Assembly: GCF_040394755.1 (NCBI RefSeq)
Contig: NZ_JBEBRQ010000010.1
Origin: Castellaniella defragrans_A
GTDB lineage: Bacteria; Pseudomonadota; Gammaproteobacteria; Burkholderiales; Burkholderiaceae_B
DNA: 64,000 bases
Direction: 5' to 3' (one strand)
The notes under the pieces are model-generated. The model saw only the letters and a list, made by a program, of their open reading frames with translations. It did not search any database and was not told the DNA's origin. This document shows positions 25,763 to 33,630 of the stretch, one piece after another. The translations under genes were made by a program, and so were the position numbers. Numbering within the stretch: position 1 is the stretch's first letter; every line of letters starts with the position of its first letter.

Positions 25763-26022
25763 AGCTTTGGATTCTTTCTGCCAAACTCGTCCATTTTATG
25801 GACAAATCAATGGTTTTAGCGTAAAAAGGCGCATTGTTGGGGTGTTCGGCCCCGCAAGGGCGGCCGCTCCCGCGCATCGCCCGCCGACAGACATGCTTGC
25901 GGCCGTCGTTCTGCCTCGCCCTTTGTCCGGGAGGCGGGTCGACGGCTCATTCGTCTGCCGTGTACGAATTTCTGGTATTTGGTGGCCGCGCCCGCTGCGC
26001 GGCGACGTTCATGGGAAAATGT

Positions 26023-26475
26023 ATGGATCTTAGAAAACTCAAAACACTGATTGATCTGGTGGCCGATTCCGGTATCGCCGAACTCGAGATTACCGAAGGC
26101 GAAGGCAAGGTCAGGATCGTCAAGTTTTCCCAAGCCCAGCAGTCCGTGGCCTATGCGCCCGTCGCCGCCCCGGCGCCCGCGGCCGCGGCCCCGGTAATGG
26201 ATGCGTCTGCCGCCGCGCCCGCTGCGGCCCCCGCCGTTCAGGGGCATCAGGTCAAGGCGCCGATGGTGGGCACTTTCTACCGCGCGCCCAATCCGAATTC
26301 CTCACCATTCGTCGAGGTCGGCCAGGCCGTCAAGGAAGGCGAGCCCCTGTGCATCATCGAGGCCATGAAGCTGCTCAACGAGATCGAGGCCGACAAGTCC
26401 GGCGTCATCAAGGAAATCCTCGTCGAGAACGGCGAGCCGGTCGAGTACGGGCAACCGCTGTTTGTGATTGGCTGA
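26023..26475 (+). CDS. accB: Biotin carboxyl carrier protein of acetyl-CoA carboxylase
   Basis: A 150-residue carrier that shuttles carboxylated biotin between AccC and the transferase in fatty-acid synthesis. It starts MDLRKLKTLIDLVADSG. It has an Ala/Pro-rich linker (about 45-72) and ends in the biotinyl domain with the acceptor Lys at about 116 in IIEAMKLLNE. An in-frame ATG four codons upstream is possible, but the family start fits 26023. It is followed after 3 bp by accC. In related genomes aroQ commonly lies just upstream; here the 260-bp gap before it has no gene. Confidence 0.97.
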   Translation: MDLRKLKTLIDLVADSGIAELEITEGEGKVRIVKFSQAQQSVAYAPVAAPAPAAAAPVMDASAAAPAAAPAVQGHQVKAPMVGTFYRAPNPNSSPFVEVGQAVKEGEPLCIIEAMKLLNEIEADKSGVIKEILVENGEPVEYGQPLFVIG

Positions 26476-26478
26476 GCC

Positions 26479-27825
26479 ATGTTCGAGAAAATCCTCATCG
26501 CCAATCGCGGGGAAATCGCGCTGCGCATCCAGCGCGCCTGCCGCGAACTGGGCGTCAAGACCGTGGTGGTCCATTCCGAGGCCGATCGCGAGGCCAAGTA
26601 CGTGCGCCTGGCGGATGAATCCGTCTGTATCGGCCCCGCGCCCGCGCGTGACAGCTACCTCAGTATGCCGGCCCTGATCTCGGCGGCCGAAGTGACCGAC
26701 GCCGAGGCTATCCATCCGGGGTATGGCTTCCTGTCCGAGAATGCCGATTTCGCCGAGCGCGTCGAGAAAAGCGGCTTCGTGTTCATCGGTCCGCGTCCCG
26801 AAAACATCCGCACCATGGGCGACAAGGTCTGCGCCAAGCAGGCGATGATTGCCGCCGGTGTGCCGGTGGTGCCGGGATCGGGCGGCGCGCTGCCCGACGA
26901 CGACAAGGAAATTCAGCGCATTGCGGCCGAGGTGGGCTATCCGGTGATCATCAAGGCCGCGGGCGGTGGCGGCGGGCGCGGTATGCGGGTGGTGTACACC
27001 GAGGCGTCCCTGCTCAACGCGGTCGCCATGACTCGCACCGAAGCCGGCGCCGCTTTCAACAATCCTGAGGTCTATCTCGAAAAATTCCTCGAAAACCCGC
27101 GCCACATCGAGATCCAGGTGCTGGCCGACGGCGAGGGCCGGGCGGTTTGGCTGGGCGAGCGCGATTGCTCGATGCAGCGCCGCCACCAAAAGATCATCGA
27201 GGAGGCGCCCGCGCCGGGCGTGGACCGCGAACTCGTCACGCACATCGGCGAGCGCTGCGTCGAGGCCTGCCGGGCGATGCGGTATCGCGGCGCGGGCACT
27301 TTCGAATTTCTGTACGAGAACGGCGAGTTCTTCTTCATCGAGATGAACACCCGGATCCAGGTCGAGCACACGATCACTGAGATGATCACCGGCATCGACC
27401 TGGTGCAGCAGCAGTTGCGCATTGCCGCGGGCGAGCCGTTCAAGCTGCGCCAGCGCGACATCCACCTGCGCGGCCATGCGATCGAATGCCGCATCAATGC
27501 GGAGGATCCTTTCAAATTCATCCCCAGCCCCGGACGCATCACCAATTGGCATGTGCCCGGCGGCCCGGGCGTGCGCATGGATTCGCACGTGTTCAGCGGC
27601 TATACCGTGCCGCCCTACTACGATTCCATGATCGCCAAGCTCATCACCTATGGCGATGACCGCCACCAGGCCATCATGCGCATGAGCATCGCGTTGTCAG
27701 AAATGATCGTCGAGGGGGTGCAGACCAATATTCCCCTGCACCGTGAATTGCTGCAGGATGCCAATTTCCTTCGGGGCGGCACCAGCATTCATTATCTCGA
27801 GCAAAAGCTCTCGCAGAAGGCCTGA
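26479..27825 (+). CDS. accC: Biotin carboxylase subunit of acetyl-CoA carboxylase
   Basis: ATP-grasp enzyme that carboxylates biotin on AccB using bicarbonate. The 448-residue protein starts MFEKILIANRGEIALRIQRA. It has HPGYGFLSENADFAE, the glycine-rich loop IIKAAGGGGGRGMRVV and the substrate site HIEIQVLADGEGRAVWLGER. EMNTRIQVEHTITEMITG holds the catalytic acidic and Arg residues. Length and sequence are typical. It forms the accBC operon with prmA 14 bp behind. Confidence 0.98.
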   Translation: MFEKILIANRGEIALRIQRACRELGVKTVVVHSEADREAKYVRLADESVCIGPAPARDSYLSMPALISAAEVTDAEAIHPGYGFLSENADFAERVEKSGFVFIGPRPENIRTMGDKVCAKQAMIAAGVPVVPGSGGALPDDDKEIQRIAAEVGYPVIIKAAGGGGGRGMRVVYTEASLLNAVAMTRTEAGAAFNNPEVYLEKFLENPRHIEIQVLADGEGRAVWLGERDCSMQRRHQKIIEEAPAPGVDRELVTHIGERCVEACRAMRYRGAGTFEFLYENGEFFFIEMNTRIQVEHTITEMITGIDLVQQQLRIAAGEPFKLRQRDIHLRGHAIECRINAEDPFKFIPSPGRITNWHVPGGPGVRMDSHVFSGYTVPPYYDSMIAKLITYGDDRHQAIMRMSIALSEMIVEGVQTNIPLHRELLQDANFLRGGTSIHYLEQKLSQKA

Positions 27826-27839
27826 GGAGGCGGGAAAGG

Positions 27840-28754
27840 ATGCGCGAGCTTGTGCTGACCTGCCCGCAAGCCCAGGCCGATGCCTGGGCCGACGCCCTGC
27901 TGGCGGCCGGCGCGCTGGCCGTGTCGGTCGAGGATGCCGATGGCGATACCGAACACGAGCAGGCGCTGTTCGGCGAACCCGGGACCGAACCCGAAATCCT
28001 GGCGTGGCGGCGCAATCGCCTCGTGGCGCTCTTGCCCGATGGCCAGGACCCCGCCCAGATGGTGGCGCTGCTGGATGAGTCCGGCGACGCGCGGGCGCTG
28101 TCCGACTGGATCGTGCGCGAGGTTCCCGATGAGGATTGGGTGCGCCTGACGCAATCGCAGTTCGGTCCGATCACGGTGGGCGAGCGGATCTGGATCGTGC
28201 CGAGCTGGCATCGCGAGGATGCGCAGGTGCCGGCCGCCGGCGCGGCCGACGGCATCGTGCGCATCGAACTCGATCCCGGTCTGGCTTTCGGCACCGGCAG
28301 CCATCCGACGACGCATCTGTGCCTGGAGTGGCTGTCCGATCACATCCGTGGCGGTGAAACGGTTCTTGATTATGGCTGCGGGTCGGGCATACTGGCGATC
28401 GCCGCGCGCCTGCTCGGGGCGGCGCGCGTTCATGCGGTCGATATCGATGAGCAGGCGGTACTGGCCACTGCGCGCAACGCGGCGGCCAATCACGTGCAGG
28501 TCGAAGCGTGGCTGCCCGACGAGTTACCTGATGGCCGCAGCCGGATCGTGGTGGCCAATATCCTGTCCAATCCCTTGAAGGTGCTGGCGCCGATGCTGGC
28601 CGACCGCGTCGAGCCCGGCGGCTGCCTGGTGCTCTCGGGCGTGCTTGAGCGCCAGGCCGACGAGGTGGCCGCTGCCTACGCGCCCTGGGTGGCGTTGCGG
28701 GTCTGGCGCGCCCGCGACGGCTGGGTCTGCCTGGCCGGATGCAGGAATCCGTAG
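27840..28754 (+). CDS. prmA: Ribosomal protein L11 methyltransferase
   Basis: SAM-dependent enzyme that trimethylates several amino groups of L11. The 304-residue protein has an N-terminal substrate-recognition domain and a Rossmann methyltransferase domain. That domain contains FGTGSHPTTHLCLEWL, VLDYGCGSGILAIAA (SAM motif I), VHAVDIDEQA and VANILSNPLKVL. It follows accC closely, an order common in Burkholderiales, and its stop is 2 bp before the next start. Confidence 0.95.
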   Translation: MRELVLTCPQAQADAWADALLAAGALAVSVEDADGDTEHEQALFGEPGTEPEILAWRRNRLVALLPDGQDPAQMVALLDESGDARALSDWIVREVPDEDWVRLTQSQFGPITVGERIWIVPSWHREDAQVPAAGAADGIVRIELDPGLAFGTGSHPTTHLCLEWLSDHIRGGETVLDYGCGSGILAIAARLLGAARVHAVDIDEQAVLATARNAAANHVQVEAWLPDELPDGRSRIVVANILSNPLKVLAPMLADRVEPGGCLVLSGVLERQADEVAAAYAPWVALRVWRARDGWVCLAGCRNP

Positions 28755-28756
28755 AC

Positions 28757-29773
28757 ATGGATCTGATCACGCGTTGCCCGAACTGCGGGACCGCCTTCGA
28801 GGCGAGTCTGCAGGAGTTGCAACTGCGCAAGGGCTATATCCGCTGCGTGCAATGCGCGCACATATTTGATGGTTATGCCGAGGTCGTGTCCGAGCCTGGG
28901 GCCGGGCATGAATCCGATCCGCATGGTGTGCCGACTCCGCCGGAGCGCCCTGTCGTCGCGCCGCCTGCGTCGATCACCGCAGCCCCGCCTGGCCCTCAGG
29001 TGTTCCGTTCGCGCGGCGCGCGCCGCGAGGAGCCTCATTTCACGGTGGGCAATGCCGTCGGCGGGCGGCGCGACGATCCATCCATCGGGTCAGGCATCGA
29101 GGGCGGCGATCCGCCGCCCGCCGAGCGCATCTTGATTGCGGCCGAGCCGTCTGCGCGCGCGCGGCCCGAGCCCTTCGTCGTCGAGCCGCATCCCGTCCAT
29201 GCGGGGCGCGCGGGGTCCGCGGCGCCCTTGATGCGCCGCCGGGGCGAGGACGGTCTGCTGGCGCGGCTGGGCCGCGCGCTCATGAAATTATTGCTGGCGC
29301 TCCTGGTCCTGCTGGCGCTCGCGCAACTGGCCTACATCTATCGTTCGCAGATCGCCCTGGCCTTTCCGGCCCTGCGTCCGGTGATCGAGCGCGCCTGCGT
29401 GCCCTTGCGCTGCCAGGTTCCGTATGCGCGGGATCTGGCCAGCCTGAGCATCTCGGGGTCCGCCTTGCGGACCATTGCGCAGTCCCCCAGCGGCCCGGCC
29501 GATGTCGCGCAGGATGCGGCGCGCCATTACATGCTGAACGTGACGTTGCGCAACCTGAGCGATCGGCCCCAGGAATGGCCGACGATCGTGCTCGACCTCA
29601 ACGACGCTTCGGGCACCCGGCTGGTGCGGCGCAATCTGGAGCCTCGGGACTATCTGACGCCGGATCGGCTCGCGGGGCCTTTCGCGGCGCGGGGCGAAGT
29701 ACTCGTGCGCGTGCCGCTGGCGGTGACAGGCGTCCAGGTCAACGGCTACCAACTCGATCTGTTCTTTCCCTGA
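28757..29773 (+). CDS. Zinc-ribbon DUF3426 membrane protein
   Basis: A 338-residue protein. The N-terminal MJ0042-type zinc ribbon has CPNC (residues 7-10) and CVQC (about 35-38). A long Pro/Arg-rich disordered region (about 50-170) follows, then one membrane helix (LMKLLLALLVLLALAQLAYI, about 175-195). A C-terminal DUF3426 beta domain ends near VNGYQLDLFFP. The molecular function of this family is unknown. ATG 28757 is chosen over 28739 because it lies just after the prmA stop and directly precedes the zinc ribbon. It is co-directional with accBC-prmA. Confidence 0.85.
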   Translation: MDLITRCPNCGTAFEASLQELQLRKGYIRCVQCAHIFDGYAEVVSEPGAGHESDPHGVPTPPERPVVAPPASITAAPPGPQVFRSRGARREEPHFTVGNAVGGRRDDPSIGSGIEGGDPPPAERILIAAEPSARARPEPFVVEPHPVHAGRAGSAAPLMRRRGEDGLLARLGRALMKLLLALLVLLALAQLAYIYRSQIALAFPALRPVIERACVPLRCQVPYARDLASLSISGSALRTIAQSPSGPADVAQDAARHYMLNVTLRNLSDRPQEWPTIVLDLNDASGTRLVRRNLEPRDYLTPDRLAGPFAARGEVLVRVPLAVTGVQVNGYQLDLFFP

Positions 29774-29781
29774 GGAATCCA

Positions 29782-30729
29782 ATGTCCAAGGAAGTCCTGA
29801 TTTGCGGCTCGATCGCCTTCGATACGATCGCCGTGTTCGAAGGCCGGTTCAAGGACCACATCCTGGCCGACACCATTCACTCGCTCAGTGTGTCGTTTTT
29901 TGTGCCCAAGCTGCGCAAAGAATTCGGCGGCTGCGCCGGCAACATCGCCTACAACCTGCGCCTGCTGGGCGGGCAGCCCGTGCCGGTGGGCACCGTGGGC
30001 ATGGATGCCGAGGACTATTTGCAGCGCATGAGCAGCCTGGGCATCGATACCCGGCTGGTGCGCGTGCTGCCCGACGCCTATACGCCGCAATGCTTCATCA
30101 CCACCGACCAGGACAACAACCAGATCGCCTCCTTTCATCCGGGCGCGATGCTGCGTTCGGCGGAGAACGATCTCAGCGGCCAGCCGTGCGCCTGGGCGAT
30201 CGTCGCGCCCGATGCGCGCGACGGCATGTTCGCCCATGCGCGCCGCCTGCGTGCGCAAGGCATCCCGTTCATTTTCGATCTGGGCCAGGCGATGCCGCTG
30301 TTCAACGGGGACGATCTGCGCGAGATGCTCGGCATGGCCGATATTCTCACGGCCAATCACTACGAGGCCAGTGTGATTGAGCAGCGAGTGGGCGCGTCCA
30401 TCGAGCAGATCGCCGCGGGATTGCGCGCCGCCGTGGTGACGCGCGGTGCCGAGGGCGCTTCGCTGTACGAGAACGGGACGCGGGTCGATGTCCCGCCCGT
30501 GCCAGTGGCCGATGCCGTCGATCCGACGGGGTGCGGCGACGCGCATCGCGCCGGTCTGCTGTATGGCCTGGTCGAAGGCTGGACCTTGCGTGACGCCTGC
30601 TGCTTGGCGAACATCATGGGGGGGCTTAAAATCAGTTCAAGGGGGCCACAAAATCACCAGCCAACGCGGCGGGATATCGCGGCGGCGCTGCGGTTGAACT
30701 ATGACATCGACGCACCTGGATTGTCCTAG
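29782..30729 (+). CDS. PfkB-family carbohydrate/adenosine-type kinase
   Basis: A 315-residue ribokinase-like enzyme. It starts MSKEVLICGSIAFDTIAVFEG and has FGGCAGNIAYNLRLLGG (substrate-side motif). It also carries the anion-hole and catalytic Asp motif DPTGCGDAHRAGLLYGL near residue 250. Orthologues in betaproteobacteria are often annotated as adenosine or sugar kinases, but the sequence alone does not settle the substrate. With AhcY producing adenosine in the same cell, adenosine is plausible. A GAGGAA ribosome site precedes the ATG. Confidence 0.88.
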   Translation: MSKEVLICGSIAFDTIAVFEGRFKDHILADTIHSLSVSFFVPKLRKEFGGCAGNIAYNLRLLGGQPVPVGTVGMDAEDYLQRMSSLGIDTRLVRVLPDAYTPQCFITTDQDNNQIASFHPGAMLRSAENDLSGQPCAWAIVAPDARDGMFAHARRLRAQGIPFIFDLGQAMPLFNGDDLREMLGMADILTANHYEASVIEQRVGASIEQIAAGLRAAVVTRGAEGASLYENGTRVDVPPVPVADAVDPTGCGDAHRAGLLYGLVEGWTLRDACCLANIMGGLKISSRGPQNHQPTRRDIAAALRLNYDIDAPGLS

Positions 30730-30778
30730 AGCCCAGCCCGGTCGAAACTCGTCCCTTTTGATTTCAGGAGCTATCGTC

Positions 30779-31279
30779 ATGCAAACCTTCAACCCAACTC
30801 GCGCGCCAGCGAGGATAGTGCGTGGACTGGCTCTGGCCAGTGTCGCCGCTTCGCTCGCTCTCTTGTCCGGCTGTGCCAATCACAGCGCTTCCAGCGCGGT
30901 CTATACCCACAGTCAGGCCCAACGAGAGCAGATCGTGCGTTTTGGCACCGTGGTTTCAGTGCGTCCCATCACCATCCAGGCCGACAAGACCTCGGGGGTG
31001 GGCGCCATCGGGGGCGCGGCTCTGGGCGGCGTTGCCGGCAGTACCATTGGCGGCGGCACGGGGCAGGTCCTGGCGACGGTGGGCGGTGCCCTCCTGGGCG
31101 GCCTCGCCGGCAATGCGGTCGAGAACGCGACCAACCGCAGCAGCGGCCTCGAAATCACGGTTCGCCTCGACAACGGGGAAACCCGCGTGATTGCGCAAGA
31201 GGCCGATGTGTCGTTTACCTCCGGGCAGCGGGTGCAGGTCATCAGTGGCGCCGGGCCGACCCGCGTCGTGCCGATGTGA
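30779..31279 (+). CDS. SlyB-like glycine-zipper outer-membrane lipoprotein
   Basis: A 166-residue lipoprotein: signal segment then lipobox LLSGC (Cys about 32). A glycine-zipper pair (GAIGGAALGGVAGSTIGGG and GGALLGGLAGNAVE, about 76-118) forms two short helices, and a C-terminal beta domain follows. SlyB/Pcp proteins are outer-membrane lipoproteins; SlyB in enterics belongs to the PhoPQ stress regulon. AGGAG 5 bases upstream supports this start. The gene is followed by a perfect 50-bp palindrome. Confidence 0.88.
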   Translation: MQTFNPTRAPARIVRGLALASVAASLALLSGCANHSASSAVYTHSQAQREQIVRFGTVVSVRPITIQADKTSGVGAIGGAALGGVAGSTIGGGTGQVLATVGGALLGGLAGNAVENATNRSSGLEITVRLDNGETRVIAQEADVSFTSGQRVQVISGAGPTRVVPM

Positions 31280-31324
31280 GGTGATCCGGTCGATTCCTCG
31301 GCTGCCTGCGGGCTGCGAGTTGAG

Positions 31325-31374
31325 GCCCATGAATGTATAAACGGCACCGCGGTGCCGTTTATACATTCATGGGC
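31325..31374. repeat. Perfect 50-bp palindrome between slyB-like and yggT genes
   Basis: Two 25-nt arms, 31325-31349 and 31350-31374, are exact reverse complements with no spacer. The left arm starts GCCCATGAATGTATAAACGG and ends CACCG; the centre is CACCGCGGTG. It lies 45 bp after the slyB-like stop and 8 bp before the yggT stop, so it could be a bidirectional terminator. However, no U-run follows on either side and the length and perfection far exceed an ordinary terminator. Confidence 0.9.
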
Positions 31375-31382
31375 AGTAGGCG

Positions 31383-31949
31383 CTACAGCCCGAATACCGA
31401 AAAAACCAGGTGCTGGATCACCATCATGGCGATCTGGGCGATCACCAGCAGGACGAGGGGCGAGAAATCCAACCCGCCCATGCGCGGCAGGGCGCGGCGG
31501 ATCGGATCGAGCAGCGGCGCGGTGAGTGTGTAGAGCACCGGCATGAGCGGCGACAGCGGGTTGATCCACGACAGGACGGCCTGGATCAGGGTGATCCATA
31601 CGATGACGTTGAACAGCCACTTGAGCGCGGTCAGGACGGCCGCCAGCATGGCGGGCATGATCATTCCGATCGGCGGCAGACTGCCCGCCGAAAAGATGAG
31701 TCCGTTCAGCAGCAGATAGACCAGCGCGGTCAGCCAGCAGCCAATGATGCAGGGCCAGTCGAAGCGGCCGGTGGCGGGCACGATCCTGCGCAGCGGCTGG
31801 ACGAGCCAATCGGAAATCCGCAGGATCGCCTGCGAATAAGGGTTGAACGGATGCAGCCGGATGGCATACATCCAGGCGCGCAGGATGAGGGCGATTCCGA
31901 ACAGGGAAAAGACGATGTCGATCAGGAAAACCAGAATGTCACGAAACAT
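31383..31949 (-). CDS. YggT family inner-membrane protein
   Basis: A 188-residue protein with two tandem YggT repeats, each with membrane helices and the conserved linker pattern (LHPFNPYSQAILRISDWLVQPLRRIVP in the first, and SWINPLSPLMPVLYTLTAPLLDPIRRALP in the second). The family is often linked to cell division, osmotic stress or ion homeostasis, but its biochemical role is unproven. It converges on the slyB-like gene across the 50-bp palindrome. Confidence 0.9.
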   Translation of the reverse strand: MFRDILVFLIDIVFSLFGIALILRAWMYAIRLHPFNPYSQAILRISDWLVQPLRRIVPATGRFDWPCIIGCWLTALVYLLLNGLIFSAGSLPPIGMIMPAMLAAVLTALKWLFNVIVWITLIQAVLSWINPLSPLMPVLYTLTAPLLDPIRRALPRMGGLDFSPLVLLVIAQIAMMVIQHLVFSVFGL

Positions 31950-32042
31950 GGGGGGTCGCTCGGAGGCCTTTTGCGGGCATCCATTTTCGCATCAATGAAA
32001 AAGGCCCGGCAAGTTGCTGCCGGGCCTCGATGCGCGCCGCTA

Positions 32043-32681
32043 TCAGGGGCGGCTGGCCGTCGGGAACGGCCAGGAATTGGCCGGGTTCACGTCGGTGCGC
32101 GCTTCGGGTGCCGGGGTTGCCGGTTTGACGGCGGCTTTCTTGGGCGTGGTCTTGCGGGCCGGGGCAGGCTTGGCGGCGGGTTTCTTGGCGGCGGCCTTTT
32201 TCGCCGGCGCTTTCGTCGCGGGAGCCTTCTTGGCGACGGCCTTTTTGGCGACCGCTTTTTTCACCGGCGCTTTCTTGACGGCGGCTTTCTTGACGGCAGC
32301 TTTTTTGGCGGGGGCCTTCTTGGCGGCGGCCTTCTTTACCGGCGCCTTTTTGGCGACAGCTTTTTTGGCGACCGCTTTCTTGGCAACCGTCTTTTTGGCC
32401 ACGGCCTTTTTGGCTACAGCCTTTTTAGCTACGGCCTTTTTGGCAACGGTCTTTTTGGCGACCGCTTTTTTCGCCGGCGCTTTCTTGGCGACGGCTTTCT
32501 TGACGGTTGCTTTCTTGGCTACGGTTTTCTTGGCGACAGCCTTTTTGGCGACTGCCTTCTTGGTGGCGGCCGCTTTGCTTACTGCTTTCTTGGCGGTCTT
32601 TTTGTCCTCGGATTTACTGCTGGATTTCGCGGGTGCAGCTTTCTTGGCCGGCTTGGCGGGGGCCTTTTTGGCGGTTGCCAT
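32043..32681 (-). CDS. Histone H1-like Lys/Ala-rich DNA-binding protein
   Basis: A 212-residue, extremely basic protein made mostly of AVAKK, APAKK and TVAKK pentapeptides from about residue 40 to 180. The tail is ordinary sequence ending in SWPFPTASRP. It resembles the C-terminal tail of eukaryotic H1 and the Bordetella H1-like protein (BpH1), which varies in length between strains because of its repeats. It probably binds and compacts DNA. The start MATAKKAPAK at 32681 is preferred; an ATG two codons upstream (32687) is also possible. Confidence 0.9.
   Translation of the reverse strand: MATAKKAPAKPAKKAAPAKSSSKSEDKKTAKKAVSKAAATKKAVAKKAVAKKTVAKKATVKKAVAKKAPAKKAVAKKTVAKKAVAKKAVAKKAVAKKTVAKKAVAKKAVAKKAPVKKAAAKKAPAKKAAVKKAAVKKAPVKKAVAKKAVAKKAPATKAPAKKAAAKKPAAKPAPARKTTPKKAAVKPATPAPEARTDVNPANSWPFPTASRP
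32155..32570. repeat. Degenerate 15-bp tandem repeats within the H1-like gene
   Basis: On the plus strand, units of the form CTTTTTGGCGACGGC (and variants with TTTTTGGC or CTTCTTGGC) recur about every 15 bp. They encode the AVAKK-type pentapeptides on the minus strand. The nearly identical units between about 32340 and 32470 are the likeliest place for slipped-strand length change. Confidence 0.8.
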
Positions 32682-33119
32682 AGTCATGCTCCTTGAGGTC
32701 GAAAGTGAACGTCCACCCATTTGATATGACCCCCACCGATGGCGCGGCCCATTTCAAATGGCGCAGGCGTGCGATGAAGTTGTCGCACATCTCGAAGTCT
32801 AACGTAAGCAATCAATCTGTTCCAAGCATTATTCCTAATTGACTGCACTACGGGTTTGATATTTGGTGGTGTGTGTCTCGAAAAAGTTGCGTTATTTTCT
32901 TTTGCTGCTGCGTTGCCGAGTCTGATTTTGGTTTGTGCGAGCTCGCGCCTGGCGCCAAAGGTGCGCGGTTCGACGCACACGCTCCCGGTGATGCCGAGGC
33001 TGCCCGTCGGGCCGCGTCATTCCAGCTAAAATGAATCGTTGCGGCGCGCGCGGATGTTCTTGTTCAGCGTGGGCGCATTTTTTCTCTGAGCGGCATTTGT
33101 CATGGATAGGAACCAAGCA
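32682..33119. other. 438-bp intergenic region between H1-like gene and lipoprotein gene
   Basis: No gene is supported. It should hold the divergent promoters. On the H1 side there are two inverted repeats: CCATTTGA (32717-32724) with TCAAATGG (32754-32761), and GTGCGA (32769-32774) with TCGCAC (32783-32788). These could form leader hairpins or operators. TAAAAT near 33027 is a possible -10 for the lipoprotein gene. GAGCTCGCGCCTGGCGCC near 32939-32956 weakly resembles repeat family R1. Confidence 0.5.
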
Positions 33120-33611
33120 ATGCGGGTTTTTCCGATTCGTTTCCTGGGAACGTGCCTGACGGCGGCTGCGCTGGCGGCTTGTGCGCCGACCGCACCGAAC
33201 GTGCCGGTGCGCAAGGCCGAGCAGCCGGTCGATGTGCAGTGTCAGGCCGCGGCTGTTGGCGATGCCCTGGTCGGAAATTGGCTGAACGTGGCCAGTCAGC
33301 AGGGTGTGGCCGGAGCGATCCGGACACTCTATACCCTCAACCCGGACGGCACGATGACCTACGTGCAGCAGATCAAGCGTTTGCGCATGCCTTCGCAGGG
33401 TCTGCATGAAAGCGGCTGCTGGTATCGGGATGGCAAGACGCTGATCTTGCGCACGGTCCTGTCCAACGGTTCGCCGGTGAATCTCGACGATCCGATCTAC
33501 ACCAATCGCTACGCGATTCTGCGCGCAGATGCGGACAACCTGCGGATGCGGGGCATCGATGGCGTGATCGACGCCCGCCGCATGGCGCCGGGCTACCGGC
33601 TGCCGTTTTAG
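33120..33611 (+). CDS. Small lipoprotein of unknown function
   Basis: A 163-residue protein with a signal segment and lipobox LAAC (Cys about 21), so probably a lipoprotein. The mature part looks beta-rich: VGNWLNVASQQGVAGAIRTL, then TLNPDGTMTYVQQIKRL, then SGCWYRDGKTLILRTVL. This is reminiscent of small calycin/lipocalin-like folds. That is inference only; no family was recognised. ATG 33120 is preferred to 33102 because AGGA lies 9 bases upstream of it. It is convergent with gltX, 12 bp apart. Confidence 0.75.
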   Translation: MRVFPIRFLGTCLTAAALAACAPTAPNVPVRKAEQPVDVQCQAAAVGDALVGNWLNVASQQGVAGAIRTLYTLNPDGTMTYVQQIKRLRMPSQGLHESGCWYRDGKTLILRTVLSNGSPVNLDDPIYTNRYAILRADADNLRMRGIDGVIDARRMAPGYRLPF

Positions 33612-33630
33612 GGATGCCCTGAATCAGTCC
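33611..33630. repeat. Possible half copy of palindromic family R2
   Basis: GGATGCCCTGAATCAGTCC (33612-33630) agrees at about 15 of 19 positions with the R2 left arm (GGAACCTCTGAATAAGTCC). It follows TTAG. It begins at the last base of the lipoprotein stop codon and contains the gltX stop codon (33624-33626). The partner arm is absent. The similarity could be chance. Confidence 0.35.

Noticed and set aside
32150..32600. CRISPR-like regular repeat pattern
   Set aside because: Units are 15 bp, contiguous and coding (Lys/Ala pentapeptides); there are no spacers.
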